Origin: Lacrimispora sphenoides
Lineage (GTDB): Bacteria; Bacillota; Clostridia; Lachnospirales; Lachnospiraceae
Reading direction: 5' to 3'
NCBI RefSeq assembly: GCF_900105215.1
Contig: NZ_FOIP01000001.1
Location: 2,378,001 to 2,442,000 of the forward strand
DNA: 64,000 bases
The notes under the pieces were generated by a model. It was not told where the DNA came from. It saw nothing but the letters and a program-made list of their open reading frames with translations, and did no database searches. The position numbers were made by a program, and so were the translations under genes. Of the stretch, positions 21,844 to 30,436 are shown piece by piece (the stretch's first letter is position 1; each line of letters opens with the position of its first letter).

Positions 21844-22035
21844 ATGGATATAGGCGTATTAAGCATGGAGATGAGTCTTGCAAGAGTACAACAGAATGCA
21901 GGAATCAGCGTTGCAAAGAAAGCTATGGACTCTCAGGAAGTTGCAGCTGAAGGATTACTTAAGATGGTGGAGGCAGCGATTCCTAAACATATGCCCGGGA
22001 ATGGGATTGGGCAGTTTGTGAATACAAGGGCCTAA
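21844..22035 (+). CDS. YjfB-family putative motility protein
   Basis: A 63-residue protein (MDIGVLSMEMSLARVQQNAG, then SVAKKAMDSQEVAAEGLLKM) that matches the small YjfB family (PF14070 putative motility protein) in length and pattern. The family is regularly found with flagellin genes in Firmicutes and has no established molecular role; an amphipathic helix and no membrane segment are visible. Start ATG 21844 follows GAAAGGAGAG; the longer in-frame upstream extension from 21793 lacks a ribosome site and would overlap the promoter-proximal leader. A flagellar sigma promoter candidate lies 60 bases upstream. Confidence 0.75.
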   Translation: MDIGVLSMEMSLARVQQNAGISVAKKAMDSQEVAAEGLLKMVEAAIPKHMPGNGIGQFVNTRA

Positions 22036-22291
22036 AAAGAAAGAAGTTAACTATACTCTGATAGTAAGACACAGGGGCAGTTAATTGTGGACGGTAGTAA
22101 ACCTATTACAGCATATAATTGTCGAAAAGATGGTGCTTTTTATTTTGCTTTGAGGTAAGAGGTGTTTTTTGGACTTTCTTTATTATGGCAATGAAGACTA
22201 CTGGCAATAGCCCATCACAACACTGAAGTAATACTGGAAAGCTATAGTATTAATGAAAAATATAAATGTAATAAAAAAATTTAAAAAAGAC

Positions 22292-22319
22292 TTATCTTTT
22301 ATTCTCATTAGTACGATAG
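22292..22319 (+). promoter_or_regulatory. Candidate flagellar sigma promoter of flagellin
   Basis: TTATC (22292-22296), 15-base spacer, TACGATAG (22312-22319). It mirrors the candidate before the yjfB-like gene. The -35 deviates from the TAAA consensus, so confidence is limited. Confidence 0.4.
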
Positions 22320-22412
22320 AGTATGTGAAAGGAAGTTATAAAGAACATATACTTAAATTCATCTGAATTTTATGTTTCGTACGCTTCCAGAAGATACATG
22401 TATCAAACATCA

Positions 22413-22448
22413 GGAATCACCCCTGCGGTCGGTACCCCGCAAGATTCC
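22413..22448 (+). promoter_or_regulatory. Structured hairpin in the flagellin leader
   Basis: Outer stem GGAATC (22413-22418) / GATTCC (22443-22448), inner stem TGCGG (22424-22428) / CCGCA (22437-22441) separated by an asymmetric internal loop. It lies about 100 bases before the start codon in the untranslated leader. Its GGA is base-paired. Confidence 0.5.
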
Positions 22449-22490
22449 ACAGCAGTATTTTTACTTCCTAATACAGGAAAACACACTAAA

Positions 22491-22531
22491 CAGGGAAAAG
22501 GAATTCCCTGAAAACACATTCAAGGAGGAAA
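22491..22531 (+). promoter_or_regulatory. CsrA-type hairpin plus Shine-Dalgarno site of flagellin
   Basis: A perfect seven-pair hairpin CAGGGAA/TTCCCTG (22491-22510) presents the loop AAGGAA, that is GGA in a hairpin loop, and a second AGGA occurs in the Shine-Dalgarno AAGGAGG at 22522-22528. This two-site arrangement is the one by which CsrA represses flagellin (hag) translation in Bacillus subtilis. csrA and fliW are not in this window. Confidence 0.55.
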
Positions 22532-22537
22532 TTTAAT

Positions 22538-23356
22538 ATGAGAATTCAGCACAATATTGCAGCATTAAACTCTCACAGACAGTTAGGAACCAACAATACA
22601 GCAGTAGGCAAGAACCTTGAGAAATTATCTTCTGGTTACAGAGTTAACCGCGCAGGTGATGACGCTGCAGGTCTGGCTATTTCTGAGAAGATGAGAGCAC
22701 AGATTACAGGTCTTGAAGTTGCTCAGAAGAACGCTAATGACGGTATCTCTCTGGTTCAGACCGCTGAAGGTGCTTTAACAGAAGTTCATTCCATGTTAAA
22801 CCGTATGGTTGAGCTGGCTAGCCAGTCTGCTAACGGAATTTATGCTCAGAAAGACCGTGACAATCTTCAGGCTGAAGTTACAGCTTTAGCTTCAGAAATT
22901 GACAGAATTGCTACAGAGACTAATTTTAACGGACAGAAGCTGTTAGATGGTACTGCTGACTATGATCTTCAGATCAGTGATGATGTATCAGCTACTGGCC
23001 AGATCAACGTTAAAATTGGTACTGCAATGAATACTGCAGGTCTTGGAATTAATAACATTAGTGTCGCAGCTCAGGATGACGCAAAAGCTGCAGTTACAGC
23101 TGTTAAAACTGCAATTGACAGCGTATCTACTACACGTGGTAACCTTGGTGCAATCCAGAACCGTCTGGAGCACACCATCAACAACCTTGGTGTAGCTCAG
23201 GAGAACATGACAGCTGCTGAAAGCCGTATCCGCGACGTTGACATGGCTAAAGAAATGATGGCATATACAAAGAATAACATTCTTGTTCAGGCATCTCAGG
23301 CTATGCTTGCTCAGGCAAATCAGCTTCCTCAGGGAGTATTACAGTTATTAAAGTAA
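22538..23356 (+). CDS. hag: Flagellin
   Basis: A 272-residue flagellin made of little more than the conserved D0/D1 domains: N-terminal [42 protein letters not shown] core (here [20 protein letters not shown]) and C-terminal [20 protein letters not shown] to [10 protein letters not shown]. The central variable segment is short (about residues 140-200) and rich in Ser, Thr and Asp/Asn, the usual location of O-linked glycans. It polymerises into the filament after export through the flagellar secretion system, probably with FliS as chaperone. Strong AAGGAGG at 22522. Codon bias is that of a highly expressed gene. It is directly followed by a terminator and then by the glycan island. Confidence 0.97.
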   Translation: MRIQHNIAALNSHRQLGTNNTAVGKNLEKLSSGYRVNRAGDDAAGLAISEKMRAQITGLEVAQKNANDGISLVQTAEGALTEVHSMLNRMVELASQSANGIYAQKDRDNLQAEVTALASEIDRIATETNFNGQKLLDGTADYDLQISDDVSATGQINVKIGTAMNTAGLGINNISVAAQDDAKAAVTAVKTAIDSVSTTRGNLGAIQNRLEHTINNLGVAQENMTAAESRIRDVDMAKEMMAYTKNNILVQASQAMLAQANQLPQGVLQLLK

Positions 23357-23388
23357 TCAATCATTTTTATTATTAAGTTTAACTATAC

Positions 23389-23422
23389 TTCCCTCGGAAG
23401 AACATTCTTCCGGGGGAATTTT
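23389..23422 (+). terminator. Rho-independent terminator after flagellin
   Basis: TTCCCTCGGAAGAA pairs with TTCTTCCGGGGGAA over 23389-23418, loop CA(T), followed by TTTTAT. It isolates flagellin from the island downstream. Confidence 0.85.
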
Positions 23423-23447
23423 ATCATGAATCAGGAGGAGTTTTAGT

Positions 23448-24782
23448 ATGAAGATTGTGACTCGGCTTTCCCAATGTATGATTGTTAAAAATGAAGAGAA
23501 GAATATTCGTCGTGCTTTGAGCTGGGGAAAAGGTATTGTATTTGAGCAAATCGTTGTGGATACCGGCTCTTCCGACAATACTGTTGAGATTGCAAAAGAG
23601 ATGGGAGCAAAGGTTTTTCATTTTGATTGGAATGATGATTTTTCTGCAGCTAAGAATTTTGCCTTGGAGCAGGCGAAAGGAAACTGGATTGCATTTCTGG
23701 ATGCGGATGAATATTTTTCTGACGAAGAGACGAAAAAGCTCCTGCCCCTATTAAGAAGACTTGATAAAACCCTTTCCCCCACCTTACGGGCCGTGGCATT
23801 AAATTGTACAATGGCTAACCTCGATGATTCGGGAGGAGTAATTAACCTGTTTTCTCAATGCCGGATTTTCAGGAACATTCCGGAACTTCGCTTTAAAAAC
23901 AGGGTACATGAAAGGTTATCCCTGTCTGCTGATATAAAATTAACATCTCTTGATGCATCAGAAGAGCTAACAATTTATCATACCGGCTATGCTGAATCTG
24001 TCTACGAAGAGACAGGGAAGATAGATCGGAATATTACTCTTTTGAAACGAGAATTAGAAGAAAACATTTCAAACGGTGATACATGGTCCTATCTGGCAGA
24101 TTCTTTTTATGCAGCCAATCGGCTTGATGAAGCGGAAGAGGCTTGTTTAAAGGCCATAGAGCGGGAAGAGTCTTCTTTTGACAAAAATAGAAAGAGGGAA
24201 GACATTACAAAGCTGATTAAGATAAAATATAGAAAGAATTCTGGACAGGAAGAAGATATCGTATCCATTTATCAGGTGGCAAAGGATTACGCAGGTTCCA
24301 CCCCTGATCTGGAATATTGGACGGGATTATGGTTTTATCAGCGGGGAGAGAGGCAAAAGGCTAGGCATTATCTGGAACAGGCTTTGAATCTGCTTGATCA
24401 ACAAAAAGGAGATGGCAAGGTAGCAATGGTGGGGAATCTTGCTGAAATATATCAGATACTTTTTGGAATCTGTAAAGCATACGGTACTCCGTCTGATGTG
24501 ATCCGATATGGAGTCCTGGCTCTTAGAATGAATCCGTATCTCTTCCCTGTATTACTGGACATGCTGTTGCTTTTGAAACAGGAACCGGGTGAAGAAGAGA
24601 CTGCTGGTGCTACCTTTGGCTTTTTGTCAAAGTTATATGACCTTTCTTCTTTTAAGAATAAGACTTTTTTAATAAAAGTAGCAGAAAAGGTTCCCTTTCC
24701 AGCGTTGGAAAAACAGATTTATCCCTTGATGTCCAAGGAAGAACAGGAAGTTTTTGCTGGAGTTGGTGAGATTTTTGGATAA
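23448..24782 (+). CDS. Family 2 glycosyltransferase with TPR-like tail, first gene after flagellin
   Basis: A 444-residue protein. The GT-A domain is clear: LSQCMIVKNEEKNIRRALSW, VVDTGSSDNTVEIAKEMGA, DDFSAAKNFALEQAKGNW, and the DxD site FLDADEYF near residue 88. After about residue 220 the chain is made of helix pairs resembling TPRs (YLADSFYAANRLDEAEEACLKAI, FYQRGERQKARHYLEQAL). This SunS-like architecture is common to enzymes that attach sugars directly to proteins. Its position immediately after flagellin makes it the best candidate for the first, protein-linked transfer. Start ATG 23448 follows CAGGAGGAG. Confidence 0.88.
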   Translation: MKIVTRLSQCMIVKNEEKNIRRALSWGKGIVFEQIVVDTGSSDNTVEIAKEMGAKVFHFDWNDDFSAAKNFALEQAKGNWIAFLDADEYFSDEETKKLLPLLRRLDKTLSPTLRAVALNCTMANLDDSGGVINLFSQCRIFRNIPELRFKNRVHERLSLSADIKLTSLDASEELTIYHTGYAESVYEETGKIDRNITLLKRELEENISNGDTWSYLADSFYAANRLDEAEEACLKAIEREESSFDKNRKREDITKLIKIKYRKNSGQEEDIVSIYQVAKDYAGSTPDLEYWTGLWFYQRGERQKARHYLEQALNLLDQQKGDGKVAMVGNLAEIYQILFGICKAYGTPSDVIRYGVLALRMNPYLFPVLLDMLLLLKQEPGEEETAGATFGFLSKLYDLSSFKNKTFLIKVAEKVPFPALEKQIYPLMSKEEQEVFAGVGEIFG

Positions 24783-24802
24783 AGTTTAATAAAGGAAAAA
24801 AC

Positions 24803-26008
24803 ATGTTGGAAATTGGCGTACAGTCCAGAGGGATTATCAGAGAAAGTGTAATAGAAGAAGGATATAAGAAAATTAAGCAGGCCGGAATCACTTGCGTGGA
24901 TTACAATATTGTAAGTCCTGAAGACAGCACTGAGAAATTGGATATTAACTATTTTAAAAAACATCGGGAATGCGCGGAAAGGTATGGGCTAAGATTTTCA
25001 CAAGTTCATGCGCCTATATTCAAGTATGATCCAAACAGACAAGATAAGATGGAATATATTCTGGAGGAAATGAAGAAAAGTATTGCCATATGCAACCTTC
25101 TCGGAAGCCCCTATTTGGTAATGCATCCGTTAGAACTGGCATTTGTGCTGGGGAGGGCGGAGGAGAAAAAAATAAATCTGGAGTATTTTGAATCACTGGC
25201 AGAAGAAGCCAGACGGCATGATGTAATGATATGCATTGAAAATATGCCTTACCGAAGAGCTGGAAGGGTATGGGAAGGTGCTTGCTCGGAGGCTCGGAAG
25301 ACAGTGGAATATATTGATATATTGAATAAGAAAGCTGGAGAAGAACGTTTTGGGGCTTGTTTTGATGTAGGACATGCCAATGTGCTTGGGAAAAATCTTA
25401 AAGAAGAAGTGAGGGCACTTGGCTCTCATTTAAAAGTACTGCATATTCACGATAATGATGGAGTCACGGATTCTCACCAATTACCGTATAGCTTTTCTGA
25501 TGCCAAAACCGGACTTTGTTCTACAGATTGGAGTGGCTTTTTATTAGGACTTAGAGAGATAAGTTTCGAGGGTGTGCTTAGCTTTGAAACTTACCGAAGT
25601 TTTACAAGTTTTCCGGGAGTACTGCAAGATTCGCTGCTTCAATTCCTTTACAGAATAGGAGCTAATTTTTCCTATGTCATATGTTTTAATCAACTATTAG
25701 ATCAGATGGGTTCTAAAAAAAAGATATTGTTTGGAGCAGGCAGAATGTTTGATGTATACATGGGGGAAAGTGGAAAAAAACATCCTCCTGTTTTTGCTGT
25801 AGATAATAATGCTAGCCTTTGGGGAACTGAAAAGCTGGGGATTCCTATTTGTAATCCGGAAACTATATTGGAGGTTCCGGAAGATGAGAGGATTGTGATT
25901 TTATGCAATGCATATTATGAAGAAATAGCTAAACAATTAAATGATATGGGGATCAATCATTACGAATTGACAGAAGAAATAATGAGAATGAACGGCAAAC
26001 CGATTTAA
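24803..26008 (+). CDS. Sugar phosphate isomerase/epimerase-like TIM barrel fused to a Rossmann-type C-terminal domain
   Basis: A 401-residue protein. Residues 1 to about 290 form an AP-endonuclease-2/xylose-isomerase-like TIM barrel with metal residues in VMICIENMPYRR, ACFDVGHANVLGKN, VLHIHDNDG and LSFETY. Residues about 300-400 form the small GxGxxx domain seen repeatedly in this island (KKILFGAGRMFDVYMG, VFAVDNNASLWG, GIPICNPETIL). The barrel family isomerises, epimerises or dehydrates sugars and polyols such as inosose; substrate unknown. Its barrel is a paralogue of the next gene. A TagD-Gfo/Idh fusion follows, suggesting a common route to a CDP-activated alditol. Confidence 0.82.
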   Translation: MLEIGVQSRGIIRESVIEEGYKKIKQAGITCVDYNIVSPEDSTEKLDINYFKKHRECAERYGLRFSQVHAPIFKYDPNRQDKMEYILEEMKKSIAICNLLGSPYLVMHPLELAFVLGRAEEKKINLEYFESLAEEARRHDVMICIENMPYRRAGRVWEGACSEARKTVEYIDILNKKAGEERFGACFDVGHANVLGKNLKEEVRALGSHLKVLHIHDNDGVTDSHQLPYSFSDAKTGLCSTDWSGFLLGLREISFEGVLSFETYRSFTSFPGVLQDSLLQFLYRIGANFSYVICFNQLLDQMGSKKKILFGAGRMFDVYMGESGKKHPPVFAVDNNASLWGTEKLGIPICNPETILEVPEDERIVILCNAYYEEIAKQLNDMGINHYELTEEIMRMNGKPI

Positions 26009-26039
26009 ATGTGGAAAAAAGCAATCAAAGGGAGAATCT

Positions 26040-26981
26040 ATGTTGAAGATAGGAATACAGTCCCGGCTTCTATTAGGGAATAAAGCGGAAGAAAAAGATT
26101 TTCACAGGATAAGGGTCGCCGGTTTTGACTGTATCGATTTTAATCTTGACCGTTTTTTGCCTAATAACCTTATTTATCAGGGAAAAATAAATCATTTCTT
26201 CGATCAGCCAGAAGAAATGCTATCTGCACATTTTGATGAATACTACCGCATGGCAAAAAGAGAGGGATTGGAGTTTTCTCAGGTGCATGCTCCATATCCT
26301 CTGTATGTGTATGGCAGAGAAGAAGACAAGAAATATTTACAAATGGTAGTGGAGAAAAGTATTCTTGTCTGTGCTGCACTTCATGCGCCATATCTGGTCG
26401 TACATCCTTTTAAATTGTCTTATCCGTTGGGAAGAATAGAAGAATATAAGAAAAATATTGACTTTTTTCAAAGCCTGATTCCTTCATGTAAGAGATACGG
26501 TGTAAAAATTTGTCTGGAAAATCTGTATGATAGTTTCGGGGGAAGAATCTGTGAAGGTGTATGCGCTGACCCATATCAAGCAGCTGAATATGTGGATGAA
26601 CTAAATCAAATAGCAGGGGAAGAGTGTTTTGCTTTTTGTTTTGATACAGGCCATGCCAATATTCTCGGTAAAAATATGAAGGAGACGATCCTTACCTTGG
26701 GGAACCGAATACAGGCGCTTCACATTCACGATAATGATGGAATCCGTGACTTGCATCAATTGCCGTTTACTTTCACGAAAGAATTGGCTGGTGAAGTAAG
26801 TACTGATTGGAACGGTTTCCTATTAGGACTGAAAGAAATAGGATTCCGTGGTGTACTGAGCTTTGAGACCTTCGGGGCATTAAAGTGTTTTCCTGAAGAG
26901 TTGCAGGACAGTGTGCTCAGGCTAGTTGCAGATATTGGAAGGTATTGGACAAAGCGGTTAGAGGAGGGAACAGGACGATAA
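26040..26981 (+). CDS. Sugar phosphate isomerase/epimerase-like TIM-barrel protein
   Basis: A 313-residue paralogue of the barrel half of the preceding gene, without the Rossmann tail. The same metal-site blocks occur: VKICLENLYDSFGG, AFCFDTGHANILGKN, ALHIHDNDGIRDLHQLPF, LSFETFG. Tandem barrels next to each other often act on successive sugar steps or form hetero-oligomers. Start ATG 26040 follows GGGAGAATCT. One base separates its stop from the next gene, so it is certainly in the same operon. Confidence 0.85.
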   Translation: MLKIGIQSRLLLGNKAEEKDFHRIRVAGFDCIDFNLDRFLPNNLIYQGKINHFFDQPEEMLSAHFDEYYRMAKREGLEFSQVHAPYPLYVYGREEDKKYLQMVVEKSILVCAALHAPYLVVHPFKLSYPLGRIEEYKKNIDFFQSLIPSCKRYGVKICLENLYDSFGGRICEGVCADPYQAAEYVDELNQIAGEECFAFCFDTGHANILGKNMKETILTLGNRIQALHIHDNDGIRDLHQLPFTFTKELAGEVSTDWNGFLLGLKEIGFRGVLSFETFGALKCFPEELQDSVLRLVADIGRYWTKRLEEGTGR

Positions 26982-26982
26982 A

Positions 26983-28320
26983 ATGAAAAAGGTTATTACA
27001 TATGGTTCTTTTGACTTATTTCATGAAGGACACTACAAGCTGCTTAAGAGAGCGAAAGCTTTAGGAGATTATTTGATTGTGGGAGTTACCACTGAACAAT
27101 ATGATGAATCCCGGGGAAAATTAAACGTAGTTGATTCCATTATAGATCGGATTGAAAATGTGAAAAAAACTGGATTTGCAGATAAAATCATAGTGGAAGA
27201 CCACGTGGGGCAAAAAGTGGAGGATATACATAAATACGGTGTGGATACCTTTGCCATTGGCTCAGATTGGACAGGTGAATTTGATTATCTGAAAGATTTT
27301 TGTGAAGTAGTGTATCTGGAAAGAACAAAGGAAATATCCAGTACCTTAATAAGAAAACAAAAGTATCCCATTATAAAAATGGGAATCGTAGGGACCGGTC
27401 GTATTGCAGCGCGATTTATACCTGAAGCGAAGTTTGTCAGCGGTATTGAGGCGGTCAGTGTTTACAATCCTCACAGGGAAAGTGCGGAAAGGTTTGCTAA
27501 GCGTTACGAGGTTCAGGCAAATTGGGAAAGCTTTGAGGAATTTTTAAATCCGTTAGATGCAGTATATATTGCTTCTTTGCATCAGACACATTATGAATAT
27601 GCAAAAGCAGCTTTAAGCCAGGGAAAACATGTATTGTGTGAAAAGCCCATGGCCTTATCTAAGGCACAGGCGCAGGAACTGTTTGCAACGGCAAAAACAA
27701 ACGACTGTTTGCTTCTGGAGGCTATTAAAACAGCGTATTGTCCTGGGTTTAGTCAGCTGCTTGGAGTAGCGAGAAGTGGGATTATCGGGAACATTGTGGA
27801 TGTGGAAGCATGTTTTACCAGAATTGCGGATACGGATTCCAGGGAAAGTAAGGACCCAAATTACGGCGGCGGTTTTTTAGAATTTGGAAACCATACGATG
27901 CTTCCTATTTTAAAACTGTTAGGAACGCAATATAAAAGTGTAAGTTTTGACAGTATAAGGAATGAGTTTGGCATTGATTTATATACAAAAGCCTCCTTTT
28001 CTTTTGAGAGAGGGCTGGCATTGTCTAAAACCGGTGTTGCTGTAAAATCAGAGGGGCAGTTGATAATTGCAGGAACCAAAGGATATATTCTCGCAGAGTC
28101 ACCTTGGTGGCTGACAAAATCCTTTGAAGTTCGTTTCGAAGATCCTTACAAGAAGGAACAGTATACTGCCAGATTTTTAGGAGACGGTCTTCGTTATGAA
28201 TTAAGTGAATTCGTGTCGTTGATTCACAATGGAGAGAGAAAATCCTATAAGTTCACAGAAGAGGAATCCGTTGCTATGGCAGGTGTAATTGAAAGGTTTA
28301 TGGAGATGAGAATGAGATAA
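26983..28320 (+). CDS. Fusion of TagD-like cytidylyltransferase and Gfo/Idh/MocA oxidoreductase
   Basis: A 445-residue two-domain enzyme. Residues 1-125: nucleotidyltransferase of the glycerol-3-phosphate cytidylyltransferase type, with YGSFDLFHEGHYKLLKRAK (HxGH motif), LIVGVTTEQYDESRGK, IRKQ after SSTLIRK (the terminal STxxI motif). Residues about 128-445: NAD(P)-dependent Gfo/Idh/MocA domain with MGIVGTGRIAARF (nucleotide-binding), HVLCEKPMALS (catalytic lysine) and the beta-sheet substrate domain. The pairing suggests reduction or oxidation of a sugar-phosphate-derived alditol and its activation with CTP, as in the two-domain CDP-ribitol enzyme Bcs1 of Haemophilus, though there the reductase is of a different family. 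Substrate unknown. Confidence 0.87.
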   Translation: MKKVITYGSFDLFHEGHYKLLKRAKALGDYLIVGVTTEQYDESRGKLNVVDSIIDRIENVKKTGFADKIIVEDHVGQKVEDIHKYGVDTFAIGSDWTGEFDYLKDFCEVVYLERTKEISSTLIRKQKYPIIKMGIVGTGRIAARFIPEAKFVSGIEAVSVYNPHRESAERFAKRYEVQANWESFEEFLNPLDAVYIASLHQTHYEYAKAALSQGKHVLCEKPMALSKAQAQELFATAKTNDCLLLEAIKTAYCPGFSQLLGVARSGIIGNIVDVEACFTRIADTDSRESKDPNYGGGFLEFGNHTMLPILKLLGTQYKSVSFDSIRNEFGIDLYTKASFSFERGLALSKTGVAVKSEGQLIIAGTKGYILAESPWWLTKSFEVRFEDPYKKEQYTARFLGDGLRYELSEFVSLIHNGERKSYKFTEEESVAMAGVIERFMEMRMR

Positions 28321-28389
28321 TAGGGAGTTGGTTAATGATAAATGCAACTGTGAGGGAATCGGGCGTAAAGGCATGGGAGGAACTATAAA

Positions 28390-29108
28390 ATGAGATATAA
28401 TACGAAAATATATGGACATCGTGGAGCTAGCCTGTATGCATCGGAAAATTCCATGGAAGCATTCCAGCTGGCCTATGATATGGGGGCAGATGGAATTGAA
28501 TTCGATGTGCAGATGACTAAGGATGGGTATCTGATGGCCGGGGATATATAAAGGATTATACGTTGGGAGAATTAAGAAAGTTTCAGTTCAATAAGACCCA
28601 TCCGGAATATGAAAGTGTTAAAATTCCTTTATTGGAAGAGGTATTGGAACGATTTGCTCAAAAGAAGTCCTCATTTTTGTTCAATATAGAGTTAAAAAAC
28701 AGTATCTTCGTCTATGAAGGGTTGGAAAAAGAAGTATTGAAGCTAGTAAGAGAAAAGAATATGCTGGAACTGACGCTGTTTTCTTCTTTTTATCATAAAT
28801 CCATGCTGATGCTTCGGGAAATGGAGCCAGAAGCAAGGATAGCATTTCTTTTCTGCGATGGTATCATGGATATCGAAAATTATGCAGAAAAATATAAAAT
28901 AGATACTGTTCATCCGGCATGGTATCTTTTAGATAGAGAGAGTATGCTCCCTTCCTTGCATGATAAAGGAATCGAGGTAAATGTCTGGACAGTAGACAGC
29001 GGGAAAGAAATTAGACGGATGTGTGATATGGGTGTGGATGGAATTATTACTAATAGACCTGATTTAGGAAGTGAGATAAGGGATGACGGAAGAGAAGTAT
29101 ATAAATAA
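28390..29108 (+). pseudogene. Glycerophosphodiester phosphodiesterase remnant (internal deletion and frameshift)
   Basis: Frame 1 from ATG 28390 gives the start of a GDPD-family enzyme: YGHRGASLYASENSMEAF, YDMGADGIEFDVQMTKDGYL, then a stop at 28549-28551. The rest, from about 28545 in another frame (GYIKDYTLGELRKF, PLLEEVLERF, FNIELKNS, then VNVWTVDSGKEIRRMCDMGVDGIITNRPD), completes the family C-terminus. The piece lost between GYLM and IKDYT would hold the catalytic HDxxLxRTT motif, so even a repaired frame would be inactive. It overlaps the next gene by 26 bases. In other genomes such a gene would clean up or recycle glycerophosphodiesters next to CDP-glycerol enzymes; here it is dead. Confidence 0.78.
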
Positions 29109-30279
29109 GAGGAAAAGAAATGCTTATTTAACAAGTTTAGCTTATCATTTATTATGGATACTCCCGGTATGCAAGAAAAAGGTTGTCTTTACCGCTTTTG
29201 AAGGGGATGGAGGATATTGCTGTAACCCCCGCTATGTTGCGGAAGCGTTGTTGAAAAAAGATGAGAGCCTTGAACTGGTATGGCTGGTAAATAATATAGA
29301 AAAACAATTTCCAAAAGGAATCAGAAAAGTAAAAAACACATTTTGGAACAGGGCGTACCACTTGGCAACAGCAAAGGTATGGATAGACAATAGCAGAAAA
29401 CAATATGGTACAGCAAAAAGAAGAAATCAGCTATACATACAGGTCTGGCATGCTGCAATTGGATTCAAGCCTTTAGGTTTGTTTAGAGGAAAGTTATTTC
29501 CAAAGATGGCTTATTTGGTCAGTGAGCATGATTCAAAGCTTGCAGATTATGTAATATCCAATTCAGAGTGGTGTACAAAACTGATTCCAGATCAACTTAT
29601 TTATACAGGAAAAATTATAAAGACAGGTTCCCCTCGTTGTGATGTTTTTTTTACAAGACGGGAAGAGGTATATACAGGGCTTCGCAAACGGTATGATATA
29701 CCGCAAGATGCAAGTATTGTTCTATTTGCTCCAACTTTTAGGGGGGGAAGCCAAAAAGGAAGCCGGCAGGTATTTGTGGAAGAACCTACTCTTGATTTTG
29801 AACGAATGGTAAATGTATTGCAACAGAAATTTGGCGGTACATGGTTCGTATTCCTGCGTCTGCATCCGCAATTGGCGGCGCAGCTCGAGCAGTTTCCCTT
29901 AAAAAATGGAATTATCAATATGATAGATGTAAGCCAAGCCGATGATATGAATGAATTGGCAGCGGCATCGGATGTGTTGATAACCGACTATTCCAGTTCA
30001 GTGTTTGACGTTATTAATATGTATATGCCGGTTTTTATTTATGCTGATGATTTGGAAGAGTATATAAGAGAACGAGGGGAGTTAATGTGGGATATGTATT
30101 CCTTACCGTTTTCGGTGGCCAGGAATAATGATGAGTTAATTGTAAATATAGCAAAATTTGATGCTGAGGAATATAGAAAGAAAATTGATGAGTTTTCCAA
30201 GGAGCATGAGGTAATGGAAGATGGGCATGCCAGTGAAAGGGTTATGAGGGTAATAGAGAGGTTTATAGGTGAAGGCTAA
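29083..30279 (+). CDS. CDP-glycerol glycerophosphotransferase family protein (TagF/TagB-like)
   Basis: A 398-residue enzyme with the GT-B-like fold of the TagB/TagF family, which transfers glycerol-phosphate or another polyol-phosphate from its CDP derivative. Visible are YCCNPRYVAEALLKKDE, VWIDNSRKQYGTAKR, the histidine of IQVWHAAIGFKPLG, PTFRGGSQ, FLRLHPQL, and the nucleotide-site DYSSSVFDVINM. A hydrophobic N-terminal segment (YLTSLAYHLLWILPV) may lie on the membrane as in other TagF-type enzymes but is not a clear transmembrane helix. Start ATG 29083 overlaps the remnant upstream. In the absence of a teichoic acid export system here, the acceptor could be flagellin or a flagellin glycan. 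Confidence 0.87.
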   Translation: MTEEKYINKRKRNAYLTSLAYHLLWILPVCKKKVVFTAFEGDGGYCCNPRYVAEALLKKDESLELVWLVNNIEKQFPKGIRKVKNTFWNRAYHLATAKVWIDNSRKQYGTAKRRNQLYIQVWHAAIGFKPLGLFRGKLFPKMAYLVSEHDSKLADYVISNSEWCTKLIPDQLIYTGKIIKTGSPRCDVFFTRREEVYTGLRKRYDIPQDASIVLFAPTFRGGSQKGSRQVFVEEPTLDFERMVNVLQQKFGGTWFVFLRLHPQLAAQLEQFPLKNGIINMIDVSQADDMNELAAASDVLITDYSSSVFDVINMYMPVFIYADDLEEYIRERGELMWDMYSLPFSVARNNDELIVNIAKFDAEEYRKKIDEFSKEHEVMEDGHASERVMRVIERFIGEG

Positions 30280-30436
30280 CTTATTACTTCATGTAATAAT
30301 CTTTACTAAACTTAAAACATTAGACAATTGTATTTTATAGATGGAGGTTTTGGATATAAAAAGCTTAATAAGTCGTATCAGTACAAATGAAGATATGTTA
30401 GCTACAAAGTTTATGTGATGAATGGGTGTGATTTGA

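Larger units (their letters stand above)
22036..22537 (+). other. Flagellin leader and upstream region (502 bp without a gene)
   Basis: No coding frame is supported. The stretch contains the candidate flagellar sigma promoter at 22292-22319, a perfect 12-bp palindrome GATACATGTATC (22393-22404), a two-part hairpin at 22413-22448 and the CsrA-like hairpin at 22491-22510. From the predicted start near 22325 the untranslated leader would be about 210 bases, long for flagellin and consistent with post-transcriptional control. The stretch 22036-22290 is AT-rich with no feature I can name. Confidence 0.6.

Noticed and set aside
22036-22290. Riboswitch (c-di-GMP type) in the flagellin upstream region
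   Set aside because: I looked for the GEMM-type conserved blocks and tetraloop receptor and do not see them; only the hairpins further down are supported.
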